Origin: Phyllobacterium chamaecytisi
Lineage (GTDB): Bacteria; Pseudomonadota; Alphaproteobacteria; Rhizobiales; Rhizobiaceae
Assembly: GCF_020164455.1 (NCBI RefSeq)
Contig: NZ_JAIQWW010000016.1
Coordinates: 102,984-166,983 of the forward strand
Direction: 5' to 3'
Length of the DNA: 64,000 nucleotides
Below the pieces are notes generated by a model. The model searched no databases, was not told where the DNA came from, and saw only the letters and a list, made by a program, of their open reading frames with translations. Both the position numbers and the translations under genes were made by a program. Shown here piece after piece: positions 38,169 through 46,617 of the stretch. Within the stretch, counting starts at the first letter, position 1. Every line of letters starts with the position of its first letter.

Positions 38169-39317
38169 ATGAATCTCGTAGACATGTTTTTGAAGGCACA
38201 GGGCGGACAAACAGTCGATGCCCTTTCAAACCAGTTCAATCTCTCCCAGCAGCAAACCGTTGCCGCCCTCGAGGCATTGATGCCCGCATTTTCCCAGGGA
38301 TTGCAGAGAAATGCTGCCGATCCAATGGGCTTTGGCGGCTTCGTCCAATCGCTGTCTTCGGGTCGCCAGGTCAATTATTTTGATAATCCGCAAGCAGCTT
38401 TCGACCCCATGGGCATTGCCAACGGCAAGAATGTTCTCGATCAGCTCTTCGGGTCGAAAGACCTGTCGCGAGCCGTTGCCGATCATGCTTCGGCAGTCTC
38501 CGGGGTTGGCGCGGATACACTAAAACAGATGCTGCCGGTGGTCGCCTCCATGATGATGGGTGGTCTGTACAAGAAATCGACCGGCCAGTTTGCTGCGGCC
38601 GGGCTTGGCGGTGGCAATGTTATCGGCGACCTCATCGAGCAGATGATGCGCCAGAGCGGCGGTCAACCGTCCGCCCCTCAGCAGAGTGCACCTGGCGCAG
38701 GCGGCAACCCATGGGGACAGATATTGGAAAGCATGCTCGGCGGAGGTGCTGGAGGACAGGCGCAGCCGCAAGGCCAGGGCAATCCAATGGGAAACAATCC
38801 GCTCGGCAAAATATTCGAAGAGATGATGAAGGGTGCTGGCGGCGCGGCGCAGCAAGCTCCGGCACCGCGTGGCAGAGTTCCCCAAGACGCAGCACCTCAG
38901 GATACGGCCCAGGGACAAAACCCGTTCGGTGATAATCCGCTGGGGAAAATATTCGAGGAAATGATGAAAGGCGCTGGTGGGTCCGCAGCGCCGCAAACAC
39001 CCACGCCGCGTGGCATGCCCCAGGGCAATGCACCTCAAGAGACAGCGCAAGGGCAAAATCCGTTTGGCGACAACCCCTTGGGCCAGATTTTCGGAGAGAT
39101 ATTCGGTGGCGGTGCGCAGCAGCGTCCAGCACCTCAATCACCTCAGCCACAGCCGCAGGCGCAGCAAAGAACGGCGCCCTCAACCCCGTCGGACAATCCT
39201 CTGAAAGACATCCTCGGCCAGATGTTCGATACGGGCAAACAGACGAACGATCAGTATCAGAAAGGTCTGGAATCCATCTTCGACCAATATAAACGCGGTA
39301 TGGATCGCTACCGCTGA
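38169..39317 (+). CDS. DUF937 domain protein with tandem NPLG repeats
   Basis: 382 residues with a strong GGAGGAGG site before the ATG. N-terminal about 150 residues match DUF937 ('QFNLSQQQTVAALEALMPAFSQGL', 'ILDQLFGSKD'-like), all-helical. From about residue 180 a Gln/Pro/Gly-rich tail carries five copies of a short helix motif, 'NPWGQILESMLGG', 'NPLGKIFEEMMKGAGG' twice, 'NPLGQIFGEIFGGG' and 'NPLKDILGQMF', spaced by about 30-46 residues of low complexity. The repeat helices resemble self-interaction motifs. Function unknown. Confidence 0.85.
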   Translation: MNLVDMFLKAQGGQTVDALSNQFNLSQQQTVAALEALMPAFSQGLQRNAADPMGFGGFVQSLSSGRQVNYFDNPQAAFDPMGIANGKNVLDQLFGSKDLSRAVADHASAVSGVGADTLKQMLPVVASMMMGGLYKKSTGQFAAAGLGGGNVIGDLIEQMMRQSGGQPSAPQQSAPGAGGNPWGQILESMLGGGAGGQAQPQGQGNPMGNNPLGKIFEEMMKGAGGAAQQAPAPRGRVPQDAAPQDTAQGQNPFGDNPLGKIFEEMMKGAGGSAAPQTPTPRGMPQGNAPQETAQGQNPFGDNPLGQIFGEIFGGGAQQRPAPQSPQPQPQAQQRTAPSTPSDNPLKDILGQMFDTGKQTNDQYQKGLESIFDQYKRGMDRYR

Positions 39318-39329
39318 AGAACCGGCAAG

Positions 39330-39368
39330 AAAAAGCCCGGCCACTTGCATATGCAATGTGGGCCGGGC
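39330..39368 (-). terminator. Terminator of the DUF1127 gene
   Basis: GCCCGGCC (39335-39342) pairs with GGCCGGGC (39361-39368) around the 12-base palindrome TTGCATATGCAA. A run of T follows on the minus strand, so it stops transcription from the DUF1127 gene; it also lies just after the DUF937 stop codon on the other strand. Confidence 0.8.
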
Positions 39369-39440
39369 AGGAGGCAGGCGAGACGCCGGGAGGGGATTCC
39401 GGCGTGAATGGGCGCCTGCTAAACAGTCAAATCGTCAGCC

Positions 39441-39728
39441 TTAGATGATCGAGCGGGCAGCGCGAACACGCGACCTTACATCGGCCAAGGCGCCCAATCG
39501 TTCACTCGGATCGTCAAGAAGCGAGGTGCCAATAGCAGAATGAAGATCGGCACGGGTAACGCCGATATCATGCAGCATTTCGTCATTCCACTCGCCGAGG
39601 CTCATAATCGTTTTGCGATTACGACGTGCGACGATTACTTGCCTGACAAAGTTGGCAGCCTGCGACGCAAAGGTTGCGATCGTGCGGGTGAAACCGTTTA
39701 CTTCAGTCATTCTCGTTGTCGTCGTCAT
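39441..39728 (-). CDS. DUF1127 domain protein
   Basis: 95 residues from the ATG at 39728 (AAAGGAG upstream). The C-terminal half holds the DUF1127 core 'LGEWNDEMLHDIGVTRADLHSAI', with an Arg-rich helix before it ('VIVARRNRKTIMSLG'). DUF1127 proteins in Agrobacterium and Rhodobacter affect phosphate, RNA turnover or stress adaptation and may bind RNA. A LysR-type gene diverges from it across 214 bases, an arrangement that suggests control by that regulator (inference; other LysR proteins such as VtlR are known to regulate DUF1127 genes). Confidence 0.85.
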   Translation of the reverse strand: MTTTTRMTEVNGFTRTIATFASQAANFVRQVIVARRNRKTIMSLGEWNDEMLHDIGVTRADLHSAIGTSLLDDPSERLGALADVRSRVRAARSII

Positions 39729-39862
39729 CGCCGTTACTCCTTTTGAAGGGCGATCAAGAAAGTTAAACCGCGCGAAAACCATTTTCCGCGCACCACGCCG
39801 CGTTATCCCTTGAACCACTCGTAGGACACCGACGCTTCCTGAACATTTGCAGAATGATGCAT

Positions 39863-39876
39863 AATAATTGATTATT
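39863..39876. promoter_or_regulatory. Candidate LysR box between DUF1127 and LysR genes
   Basis: AATAAT-TG-ATTATT, a perfect 6-2-6 palindrome 66 bases upstream of the LysR start codon, in an AT-rich stretch. It fits the T-N11-A layout typical of LysR sites and could serve both directions. Confidence 0.5.
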
Positions 39877-39942
39877 CAAACGAATGTTTTTAATGTAAAC
39901 CTTCAATAATAATGATGGATCAACCATTCCGGGAACATTGCC

Positions 39943-40899
39943 ATGAACGCACCGCTTGATCTCGACCAGTTGCAGACATTCACGGCTATTGCCGACCTAG
40001 GTAGTTTTACGAGAGCTGCCGACAAGGTGAACAAGACCCAATCCGCCGTTTCCATGCAGATGCGCCGGCTGGAAGAGCGCGTGTCCAAATCGCTTTTCGA
40101 GCGCGATGGCCGCACCAATCGATTGACGGAAGATGGCGAGCGCCTGCTGGCCTATGCACGGCGGATGCTGCAACTCAACAACGAAACCATCGCCGCTTTT
40201 GATGATACGCAGCTGCAGGGACACATACGCATCGGCACACCAGACGATTATGCCGACCGTTTTCTGCCGGAAATCATGGCGCGATTTTCCCGTTCCAATC
40301 CCCGCGTCGAGCTATCGGTTGTCTGCGAGCCCACCGTCAATCTCGACGAGATGATCCGCAAGGGGCAACTGGATATTGCACTCGTAACCCAGTGCGACGA
40401 GCAACGGCGCTCAGAAGTTGTGCGTAGCGAACAGCTGCTTTGGGTTACCTCAGCCCACCATAATGTGCATGAAGAACAAGTACTTCCGCTGGCAGTCGGT
40501 CGCCCGACCTGTATCTGGCGCGCTGCCGCAGTGGATGTTCTGGACAGCATGCACCATGACTATCGCATTCTCTTCACAAGCTGGTCGGCTACCGTCTTGG
40601 CGGCGGCAGTGCTGGCGGGCCTTGCTGTCTCAATCCTGCCGGAGTGCGCCTTGCGTCCGGGAATGCGTGTTTTGACGGAGGCCGATGGTTTTGGCCGCTT
40701 GCCGGAATTCGGTATCGGCATCATGCGCGGTCACACCAAGCCCTCCGCGATCGTCGATGCGCTGGCACAGCACATTGTCGAAAGTCTCGACAATCTGTCG
40801 ATGCCCTCTCCCGTCAGCGTGAGCCAGGCTTCGGCGCCGCTCATGGCAAATCAGCGTTTGCGCCAAGTCCGTGCAGCGGAGCTCGTTCCTGGCTGGTGA
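39943..40899 (+). CDS. LysR family transcriptional regulator
   Basis: 318 residues. HTH 'QLQTFTAIADLGSFTRAADKVNKTQSAVSMQMRRLEERV' region at residues 8-48, then the two-lobed effector domain with 'GHIRIGTPDDYADRFLPEIMARF' and 'VLAGLAVSILPECAL'. The C-terminal 20 residues are Ser/Arg-rich. Effector unknown. It probably autoregulates and controls the divergent DUF1127 gene through the palindrome at 39863-39876. Confidence 0.9.
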   Translation: MNAPLDLDQLQTFTAIADLGSFTRAADKVNKTQSAVSMQMRRLEERVSKSLFERDGRTNRLTEDGERLLAYARRMLQLNNETIAAFDDTQLQGHIRIGTPDDYADRFLPEIMARFSRSNPRVELSVVCEPTVNLDEMIRKGQLDIALVTQCDEQRRSEVVRSEQLLWVTSAHHNVHEEQVLPLAVGRPTCIWRAAAVDVLDSMHHDYRILFTSWSATVLAAAVLAGLAVSILPECALRPGMRVLTEADGFGRLPEFGIGIMRGHTKPSAIVDALAQHIVESLDNLSMPSPVSVSQASAPLMANQRLRQVRAAELVPGW

Positions 40900-41490
40900 T
40901 CACATTCCCCCCTGCCATGCCTTCACTGCGTCCAGGGGATAGAGCAACATGACGATGTTCAGGGTTAGGTTGTCGCGTATGACCCAGCCAGCCAGCAGCT
41001 CGAAGAAGATCGCCAGCACGATCGTCAGCCAGAGCGGGGCTCTGGCTGCGAAGAAGAAGCCTAGTACCATGAACAATATATCGCTGACGGAATTCAGAAC
41101 ACTATCGCCGGTATAGCCGAGCGCGATCGTGGCTTCGCGGTAACGATTGATGACCATGTCGGTGTTTTCAAAAATCTCCCATGCGGCCTCGACGACGATA
41201 GCCATCAGCAGACGCTGACCGATGGGCAATCTACGGGCGACAAGCCAGAAAATACCGTAAAACAGGAAGCCATGGATAATATGCGAGAGCGTGTACCAAT
41301 CGGCGATATGCTGTGAATTATCTGATGAATTCGTCTCACCAACCCACAACTTTATTGTGCCGCAAGTACATATCGGGTTGCGGCCCATCCAGAGCAAGAT
41401 CGCTGCAGCGGCAGCAATCATAAGAGCCCCTATCAGCAGATAATGACGTAATTTCAAACCTTTAGAAGTAGCGGCGACATCTGCTGGCAT
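40900..41490 (-). CDS. DUF2585 (UPF0314) membrane protein
   Basis: 196 residues from the ATG at 41490 (GGGGAAATCC upstream). At least four hydrophobic segments. Conserved blocks include '[43 protein letters not shown]' region with a C-x-C and several His/Glu residues ('[11 protein letters not shown]') that face the membrane surface and may form a metal or active site. The UPF0314/DUF2585 family is limited to alphaproteobacteria and has no known function. Confidence 0.85.
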   Translation of the reverse strand: MPADVAATSKGLKLRHYLLIGALMIAAAAAILLWMGRNPICTCGTIKLWVGETNSSDNSQHIADWYTLSHIIHGFLFYGIFWLVARRLPIGQRLLMAIVVEAAWEIFENTDMVINRYREATIALGYTGDSVLNSVSDILFMVLGFFFAARAPLWLTIVLAIFFELLAGWVIRDNLTLNIVMLLYPLDAVKAWQGGM

Positions 41491-41605
41491 GTGGATTTCC
41501 CCTTTTTCCAACTCTTGCGGATAGGCGATATTCCTGAGGCTTGCAATGGTGCAATCAAGGATTGCCGAGGCTTGACCCTGACGGCAGGGGGACTAGGAAT
41601 AACGC

Positions 41606-43189
41606 ATGAGCGAAAAGCCCGAATCTGCGTCGAATGTTGCCGAATATACCGTCTCTGAAATATCCGGCGCGTTGAAGCGCACGGTCGAGGATACCTTTGG
41701 GCACGTAAGGGTCCGCGGCGAGATTTCCGGGTATCGCGGCCCGCATTCGTCTGGCCATGCCTATTTCTCGCTGAAAGACGATAAGGCACGCATCGAGGCG
41801 GTAATCTGGCGCGGTTCCATGAGCCGTTTGCGCTTCCAGCCGGAAGAGGGCATGGAAGTCATCGCCACGGGCAAATTGACGACTTATCCGGGCTCTTCCA
41901 AATACCAGATCGTCATCGAGCAGATGGAACCGGCCGGCGCCGGAGCGCTGATGGCACTGTTGGAGGAACGCAAGCGCAAGCTTGGTGGAGAGGGGTTGTT
42001 CGATCCCGCGGCCAAGCGGCGGCTGCCCTTCATGCCGCGCATTATCGGCGTTGTCACATCGCCGACCGGCGCTGTCATCCGCGACATCATCCACCGCATC
42101 ACCGACCGTTTCCCGCTGCATGTTCTGGTCTGGCCGGTACGTGTACAGGGCGAGACTTGCGGCGCTGAAGTCGCCAATGCGATCAATGGTTTCAATGGGT
42201 TAGAACGAGGTGGCGTTCTTCTTCGCCCCGATGTTCTGATCGTGGCGCGTGGCGGTGGCAGCCTTGAAGACCTTTGGGGATTCAACGATGAAGCCGTCGT
42301 GCGCGCTGTCGCCGCATCGCAAATTCCCATCATTTCTGCGGTCGGTCACGAGACCGACTGGACGCTGATCGACCTTGCCGCCGACGTTCGCGCACCAACG
42401 CCAACCGGTGCTGCAGAGATGGCTGTGCCGGTCAAGGCAGACCTTAAGGCACAGATCGCGACGCTTGGCGCCCGGCTTGCCTCGGGCATGTCGCGCTATC
42501 TCGATCGCCGTCGTCAGGCGCAGCGGGCGCTTGCCCGCGCCCTGCCCTCAGCTGACCAGCTGCTTGCACTTCCGCGCCGACACTTCGACGAAACCGCAGG
42601 CCGTTTGGGCCGTGCCTTACAGGCGAATACGCAGAAGAAACGCGGCGAGTTCGACGGCTGCGCCAGGCAATTATCGCCGCGCCTTCTTGAACAGAAGATC
42701 CGCGAAAAGCGAATTGAAATCAAGCGCTTGGACAGCCAACTGCCGCGTTGTCTTGCAGCTTTTCTGCACCAGCGGCGCGCAGTTTTCGACCGGCAAGCCG
42801 CACGGCTTTCGATTGAACCTGCCGCACGGCTGGCACAGAAAGACCGCCAGGATCTGCAACAGCTGGACCGGCGTCAGGTCCAAGCCGTCAATCTGCTGAT
42901 CGACGGCGCGAAACGGCGCAGTGGCGAACTCGAGCGCCTGCTCAAAACCCTGTCATATCAAGGGGTTCTGGAACGCGGCTTCGCCGTTGTCCTCGACCCC
43001 TCAGGCATGCCGATCAAGCGAGCGGGCGCTGTTACAAGCGGCGATGACCTTACTCTCAAGTTCCAGGACGGTGACGTACACGCTGTCGCAAAAGATGGCG
43101 ACGAACGTCGATCGCAGCCGAAAACAGAGCGTCCCGCTCCTGCCAAAAAGCCCCCTGTTCCGGCTGGTTCGCAAGGCTCGCTCTTTTAA
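41606..43189 (+). CDS. xseA: Exodeoxyribonuclease VII large subunit
   Basis: 527 residues. With XseB it degrades single-stranded DNA. The N-terminal OB fold ('[30 protein letters not shown]') is followed by the catalytic domain ('[21 protein letters not shown]', '[21 protein letters not shown]', '[28 protein letters not shown]') and a long coiled-coil region rich in Arg/Gln (about 270-430). The C-terminus '[19 protein letters not shown]' is also typical. xseB is not adjacent. Confidence 0.95.
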   Translation: MSEKPESASNVAEYTVSEISGALKRTVEDTFGHVRVRGEISGYRGPHSSGHAYFSLKDDKARIEAVIWRGSMSRLRFQPEEGMEVIATGKLTTYPGSSKYQIVIEQMEPAGAGALMALLEERKRKLGGEGLFDPAAKRRLPFMPRIIGVVTSPTGAVIRDIIHRITDRFPLHVLVWPVRVQGETCGAEVANAINGFNGLERGGVLLRPDVLIVARGGGSLEDLWGFNDEAVVRAVAASQIPIISAVGHETDWTLIDLAADVRAPTPTGAAEMAVPVKADLKAQIATLGARLASGMSRYLDRRRQAQRALARALPSADQLLALPRRHFDETAGRLGRALQANTQKKRGEFDGCARQLSPRLLEQKIREKRIEIKRLDSQLPRCLAAFLHQRRAVFDRQAARLSIEPAARLAQKDRQDLQQLDRRQVQAVNLLIDGAKRRSGELERLLKTLSYQGVLERGFAVVLDPSGMPIKRAGAVTSGDDLTLKFQDGDVHAVAKDGDERRSQPKTERPAPAKKPPVPAGSQGSLF

Positions 43190-43348
43190 TTGTTCGCGTC
43201 GCCACAACCATTTTTCTCGCCGGAGTTGAAAATTTCGTTCCAGATTCGATGATTCATGCGTCAGAATCGGGGCTTCTTATGTGAGAATTGAATATTCTTG
43301 CAGAGAAATTGTCCCGGTATTGCGATCCGCCGTCCAAGATCGGGTTTG

Positions 43349-44446
43349 CTATTCTCGCGTCCAGGCGGGACTGTTCAATTCAATCAGAGATTGCGACCAA
43401 TCCTCGATGAAACGTTGGCGTTGTGCCCTGTCCTGCACCGCGAGCAGAGCCGGGCCGATGCGGATCGGCTGGGCAACTCCGGACTCTTTCAAATTTTGCG
43501 GACCGTCGACGCCGGGCGGCAGTTCACCACTTTCCGTGAAATAGAACGCATTGGTTCGCGCCACGGATTGGCCGCGCTCCGACAGGAGGTAATCGAGGAA
43601 CCGTGCGCCGAGATCTGCTCGCTGTGCACCTTTCGGGATAAGCGCACCACGGCTCAAGACGAGCGTATAATCGCGCGGCACCACCACGCCCAATTCCGGA
43701 TGGCGCTGCGCCGCGTCATAAGCATAGGAACCGAGCATATTGTAACCGATGTAGAGATTGCCCTTGGCGACCTCCTCGAGGATTTCGCCCGTGCAGCAAC
43801 GGGCGACAGCGGAGGCGCGCGCCATGCTTTCCAGCAGGCGGCCGAAGACAGTCGTGGTTTGCCGCGCATCATTGAAGGCGAGAAGATAACCTATCCCGGA
43901 CAGGCGAATATCATAGGTGCCGACACGGCCGCGATAATAGTCGAGCCGCTCACGCAAGAGGTCTGCGAGTTCGACATGGGTACGGGGGACTTCGGCGGGC
44001 GGAACCTTGCTCCTGTTATAGACGAAAACCGCCGGCTCATAGGTGAAGCCGAAGACCTCGTCGCGCCAATTGGCCCAGTCTGCAACGCGAAGGGTTTCGG
44101 GCGACGTATGCGCCGCGGCGCAGCCATCATTGGCGAGCTTGAGCAATTGGTCGACCGATGACGACAAGAGCAGATCGCCGAGCGGTTCCTGCTTGCGGCA
44201 GGCTTCGCTGGCCAGGGCATTCAGTTCGTTGGTCAGATATTCATTATAGTCGATCGACACATCCGGCGACGATTTCTGAAAATCCTCAATCAGCGGCTTT
44301 ATCGCGGCCAGGTCTGTCGTCGAGTAGATCGTCAGCGTGCCTGCGTCCGGCTGGACGGCTGGAAACAGCGTTTTGTTGCTTTCAGCAGCCAACGCTTGTG
44401 CCGCGGTCAAACCAACCATCAAGAGCGCGAAACTCACCCGGATCAT
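43349..44446 (-). CDS. Periplasmic iron-type ABC substrate-binding protein
   Basis: 365 residues with a signal peptide ('VSFALLMVGLTAAQALAAES'). The mature protein resembles Fe3+/thiamine/spermidine-type binding proteins: 'LTIYSTTDLAAIKPLIEDFQKSSPDVSIDYNEY', 'YNRSKVPPAEVPRTHVELADLL' and the C-terminal 'ARFLDYLLSERGQ'. No permease or ATPase gene is near. Its start overlaps the sensor kinase gene by 4 bases, so it is made together with the kinase and may act as the periplasmic ligand sensor for it rather than for transport. Confidence 0.88.
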   Translation of the reverse strand: MIRVSFALLMVGLTAAQALAAESNKTLFPAVQPDAGTLTIYSTTDLAAIKPLIEDFQKSSPDVSIDYNEYLTNELNALASEACRKQEPLGDLLLSSSVDQLLKLANDGCAAAHTSPETLRVADWANWRDEVFGFTYEPAVFVYNRSKVPPAEVPRTHVELADLLRERLDYYRGRVGTYDIRLSGIGYLLAFNDARQTTTVFGRLLESMARASAVARCCTGEILEEVAKGNLYIGYNMLGSYAYDAAQRHPELGVVVPRDYTLVLSRGALIPKGAQRADLGARFLDYLLSERGQSVARTNAFYFTESGELPPGVDGPQNLKESGVAQPIRIGPALLAVQDRAQRQRFIEDWSQSLIELNSPAWTRE

Positions 44447-45843
44447 TTCGCCACTCCTTTGTACAGCGGCAGGGTCAGAACCACGGTAAAACCCTTTTCG
44501 TCGCGCGCGCGAAAGCTCAAGGTGCCGCCATGAGCATTTGCCACTTCCTGGGCAATGGCGAAGCCAAGACCGGAGCTGCCTTCATGCGATTTCGACGTGG
44601 CAAAGCGCTGCGTCGCCTTCTCCCAGCTTTCAGGCGGGATGCCGGGACCATCATCCTCGACCTCGACAAAGGCTTGCGTGCCGGTGGCGCGTACCCGCAC
44701 CTCCAGCCGTTGATCCGTACCATGCCGCAAAGCGTTGTCGATGACGTTGACAATGGCTTCGCGCAGGCTGACTGCGTCGCCGAGAACGAAAGGCCGGTCA
44801 TCCGGCGCTTCGAAAGAAATGACGATATCCGGATCGACCGTGACCGGAATAGCGACCCGATAGGCGCGCCTCGCCACATCGACAAGGCTGATCGGCTCCT
44901 GCTGAACGGAATCGGCGCGATGAATCACCATCGCATGGCTGAGCAACTGGTTGGTCAGCCGGGAGAGTTCGCTTGTCCTTTCCTTGACCCGATTAAAATG
45001 CTGGCGGCCCGCCTTGTCGAGTTTGCCGGTCCCCAGAAGATCGATCTGCGCCGTCAGCGCAGTCAATGGCGTGCGTATCTGATGTGCGGCATCGGCAATG
45101 AAACGCTGCAACAGATCGACGCGTTCATTAAGCCTTCCCATGAAATGGTTGATCGAGCTGACAAAGGGATCAAGCTCACGCGGCACGTCGACTGTAACCG
45201 GCGTCAGATCATGCGGATCACGGCCACGGACTTCCGTCCCCAACTGTTCCACCGGCTGCAGCGCATAGCGGATCGCCAGCATGGCACCAGCGAAAGCCAA
45301 CAGACTCATGATGAAGACGAGGATCGTCGCGCGCAGCGTGAGCTCGCGGGTCAAAGCCAACCGCGCCTCATTCGTCTGGGCTACGATGACATAGGCACGA
45401 CCAGAGACTGCAGGATCGGCGAGGATCCGGGTCGCATGGGCGATGCGCACAGGCTCATCCTTGTAGACGCCCTCTTCCACGCTCAGAGGATCTTGCGCAC
45501 GCTCCAGTGGCGTCGGTGTCTTGAGATCGTCATACCCGGTCAAGGTCTGGCCATGCGTATCGATGACGCGGTAGAAAATCCGGTCGCGATCCGCCAGGCC
45601 GAGCAGTTCGAACGCAGAGGTCGGCAGACGCGCAGTCAATATTCCATCCTCGACCGAAAGACTTTCCGCCATCTGCAACGCCGCGCCAACGAGCAGGCGA
45701 TCATAGGCCTTGTTCGCCGCAGTTTCGGCATAGTACCAGGCGGCGGTGACGAGCAGCGCAGCTCCAATGAAAAGGACAAACGAAATGCGCCGGGCAAGAC
45801 GCCCGAACAAAGACGGGCCGTGTTGGAGCGGTTCAGGGCGCAT
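44443..45843 (-). CDS. Sensor histidine kinase, TctE-like
   Basis: 466 residues from the ATG at 45843, which overlaps the end of the response regulator gene by 11 bases. Two membrane segments (about 20-40 and 170-192) enclose a periplasmic sensor domain of the 2CSK_N type. Then HAMP-like 'RYALQPVEQLGTEVRGR', the H box 'FIADAAHQIRTPL' with the phosphorylated H254, the N box 'VNVIDNALRHG' and the G boxes 'VEVEDDGPGIPPE' and 'GSSGLGFAIAQEVANAHGG'. It resembles TctE-type kinases for organic acids. The linked binding protein suggests ligand sensing by contact in the periplasm. Confidence 0.9.
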   Translation of the reverse strand: MRPEPLQHGPSLFGRLARRISFVLFIGAALLVTAAWYYAETAANKAYDRLLVGAALQMAESLSVEDGILTARLPTSAFELLGLADRDRIFYRVIDTHGQTLTGYDDLKTPTPLERAQDPLSVEEGVYKDEPVRIAHATRILADPAVSGRAYVIVAQTNEARLALTRELTLRATILVFIMSLLAFAGAMLAIRYALQPVEQLGTEVRGRDPHDLTPVTVDVPRELDPFVSSINHFMGRLNERVDLLQRFIADAAHQIRTPLTALTAQIDLLGTGKLDKAGRQHFNRVKERTSELSRLTNQLLSHAMVIHRADSVQQEPISLVDVARRAYRVAIPVTVDPDIVISFEAPDDRPFVLGDAVSLREAIVNVIDNALRHGTDQRLEVRVRATGTQAFVEVEDDGPGIPPESWEKATQRFATSKSHEGSSGLGFAIAQEVANAHGGTLSFRARDEKGFTVVLTLPLYKGVAK

Positions 45844-46510
45844 CGCCAGGTACCAGCTGATAACCGAGCCCGCGCACGGTGACGATGTGCGCTTTGGCAC
45901 CCTCCAGCTTCTTGCGCAAACGGCCTATATAAAGTTCGATCGCATTGGCGTTCGCCGCTTCGTCGAAACCGAAAATCTGATCGAGCAGTTCATCCTTGCT
46001 GAAGACGCGACCCGGCCGTGCAACGAGAACTTCGAGCAGGGTCAGTTCACGCCGCTTGAGCTGTACTTCGCGCTTGCCGATGTGCACGGATCGCGTTCCG
46101 CGATCGACGGCGATATCACCGCATTTGATCAGATTGGTGGCCTCGCCTCCGGTGTGGCGGCGCATCAGAACGCGCGCCCTCGCCTCCAATTCACGGAAGT
46201 CAAACGGCTTTACCAGATAGTCGTCTGCTCCAAGATCAAGCGCTCCAACCCGGTCGTCAATCTCAGAACGCGCGGTCAGGATAAGGACGGGAACCGCATT
46301 GCCCGATTTGCGGATGCGTTTGAGGATTTCAAAGCCATCCATGCCTGGCAACATGACATCGAGAATGATCAGTGCATATTCGGTGAAATCGATGATTTCG
46401 GCTGCAGCCCGCCCATTGGTTTCCCAGTCCACGGCATGCCCTGTCGCCTCGAAACGCCTGGCGATTGCCTCCCCCACATCATGCGTGTCTTCTACGAGCA
46501 ATATGCGCAT
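45833..46510 (-). CDS. OmpR/PhoB-type response regulator, TctD-like
   Basis: 225 residues. The receiver domain has the phosphorylation site D51 in 'LIILDVMLPG', switch residues 'LILTARS' and 'DDYLVKPF'. The C-terminal winged helix reads 'VQLKRRELTLLEVLVARPGRVFSKDELLDQIF' region and 'VRGLGYQL'. First gene of the triad. The region directly before its ATG is a perfect 7-4-7 palindrome (46514-46531) with no ribosome binding site, so translation may be leaderless or controlled through that structure. Confidence 0.93.
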   Translation of the reverse strand: MRILLVEDTHDVGEAIARRFEATGHAVDWETNGRAAAEIIDFTEYALIILDVMLPGMDGFEILKRIRKSGNAVPVLILTARSEIDDRVGALDLGADDYLVKPFDFRELEARARVLMRRHTGGEATNLIKCGDIAVDRGTRSVHIGKREVQLKRRELTLLEVLVARPGRVFSKDELLDQIFGFDEAANANAIELYIGRLRKKLEGAKAHIVTVRGLGYQLVPGDAP

Positions 46511-46513
46511 GGC

Positions 46514-46531
46514 GTTTCATTCGCATGAAAC
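46514..46531. promoter_or_regulatory. Perfect 7-4-7 palindrome abutting the response-regulator start codon
   Basis: GTTTCAT-TCGC-ATGAAAC, ending 4 bases before the start codon of the response-regulator gene. It takes the place where a ribosome binding site would be. It may be an operator at a leaderless promoter or a hairpin in the mRNA. Confidence 0.55.
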
Positions 46532-46617
46532 ATCAAGGGCCGCAAACAGTAAAAGCGGAACATCGCCAGCCGCTGTGCAACCGCGCAACCGATTGTTTGC
46601 GAAACGTTTCAACCGGA

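Noticed and set aside
43190..43348. Spacer between xseA and the binding-protein gene examined for small genes or a terminator
   Set aside because: No plausible ORF, strong hairpin or promoter was found.
44158..45882. 574-codon open frame antisense to the sensor kinase gene, longer than the kinase itself
   Set aside because: The kinase frame has all catalytic boxes and overlaps its operon partners; the antisense product has no recognisable domain and an Arg/His/Gln-rich composition typical of shadow frames.
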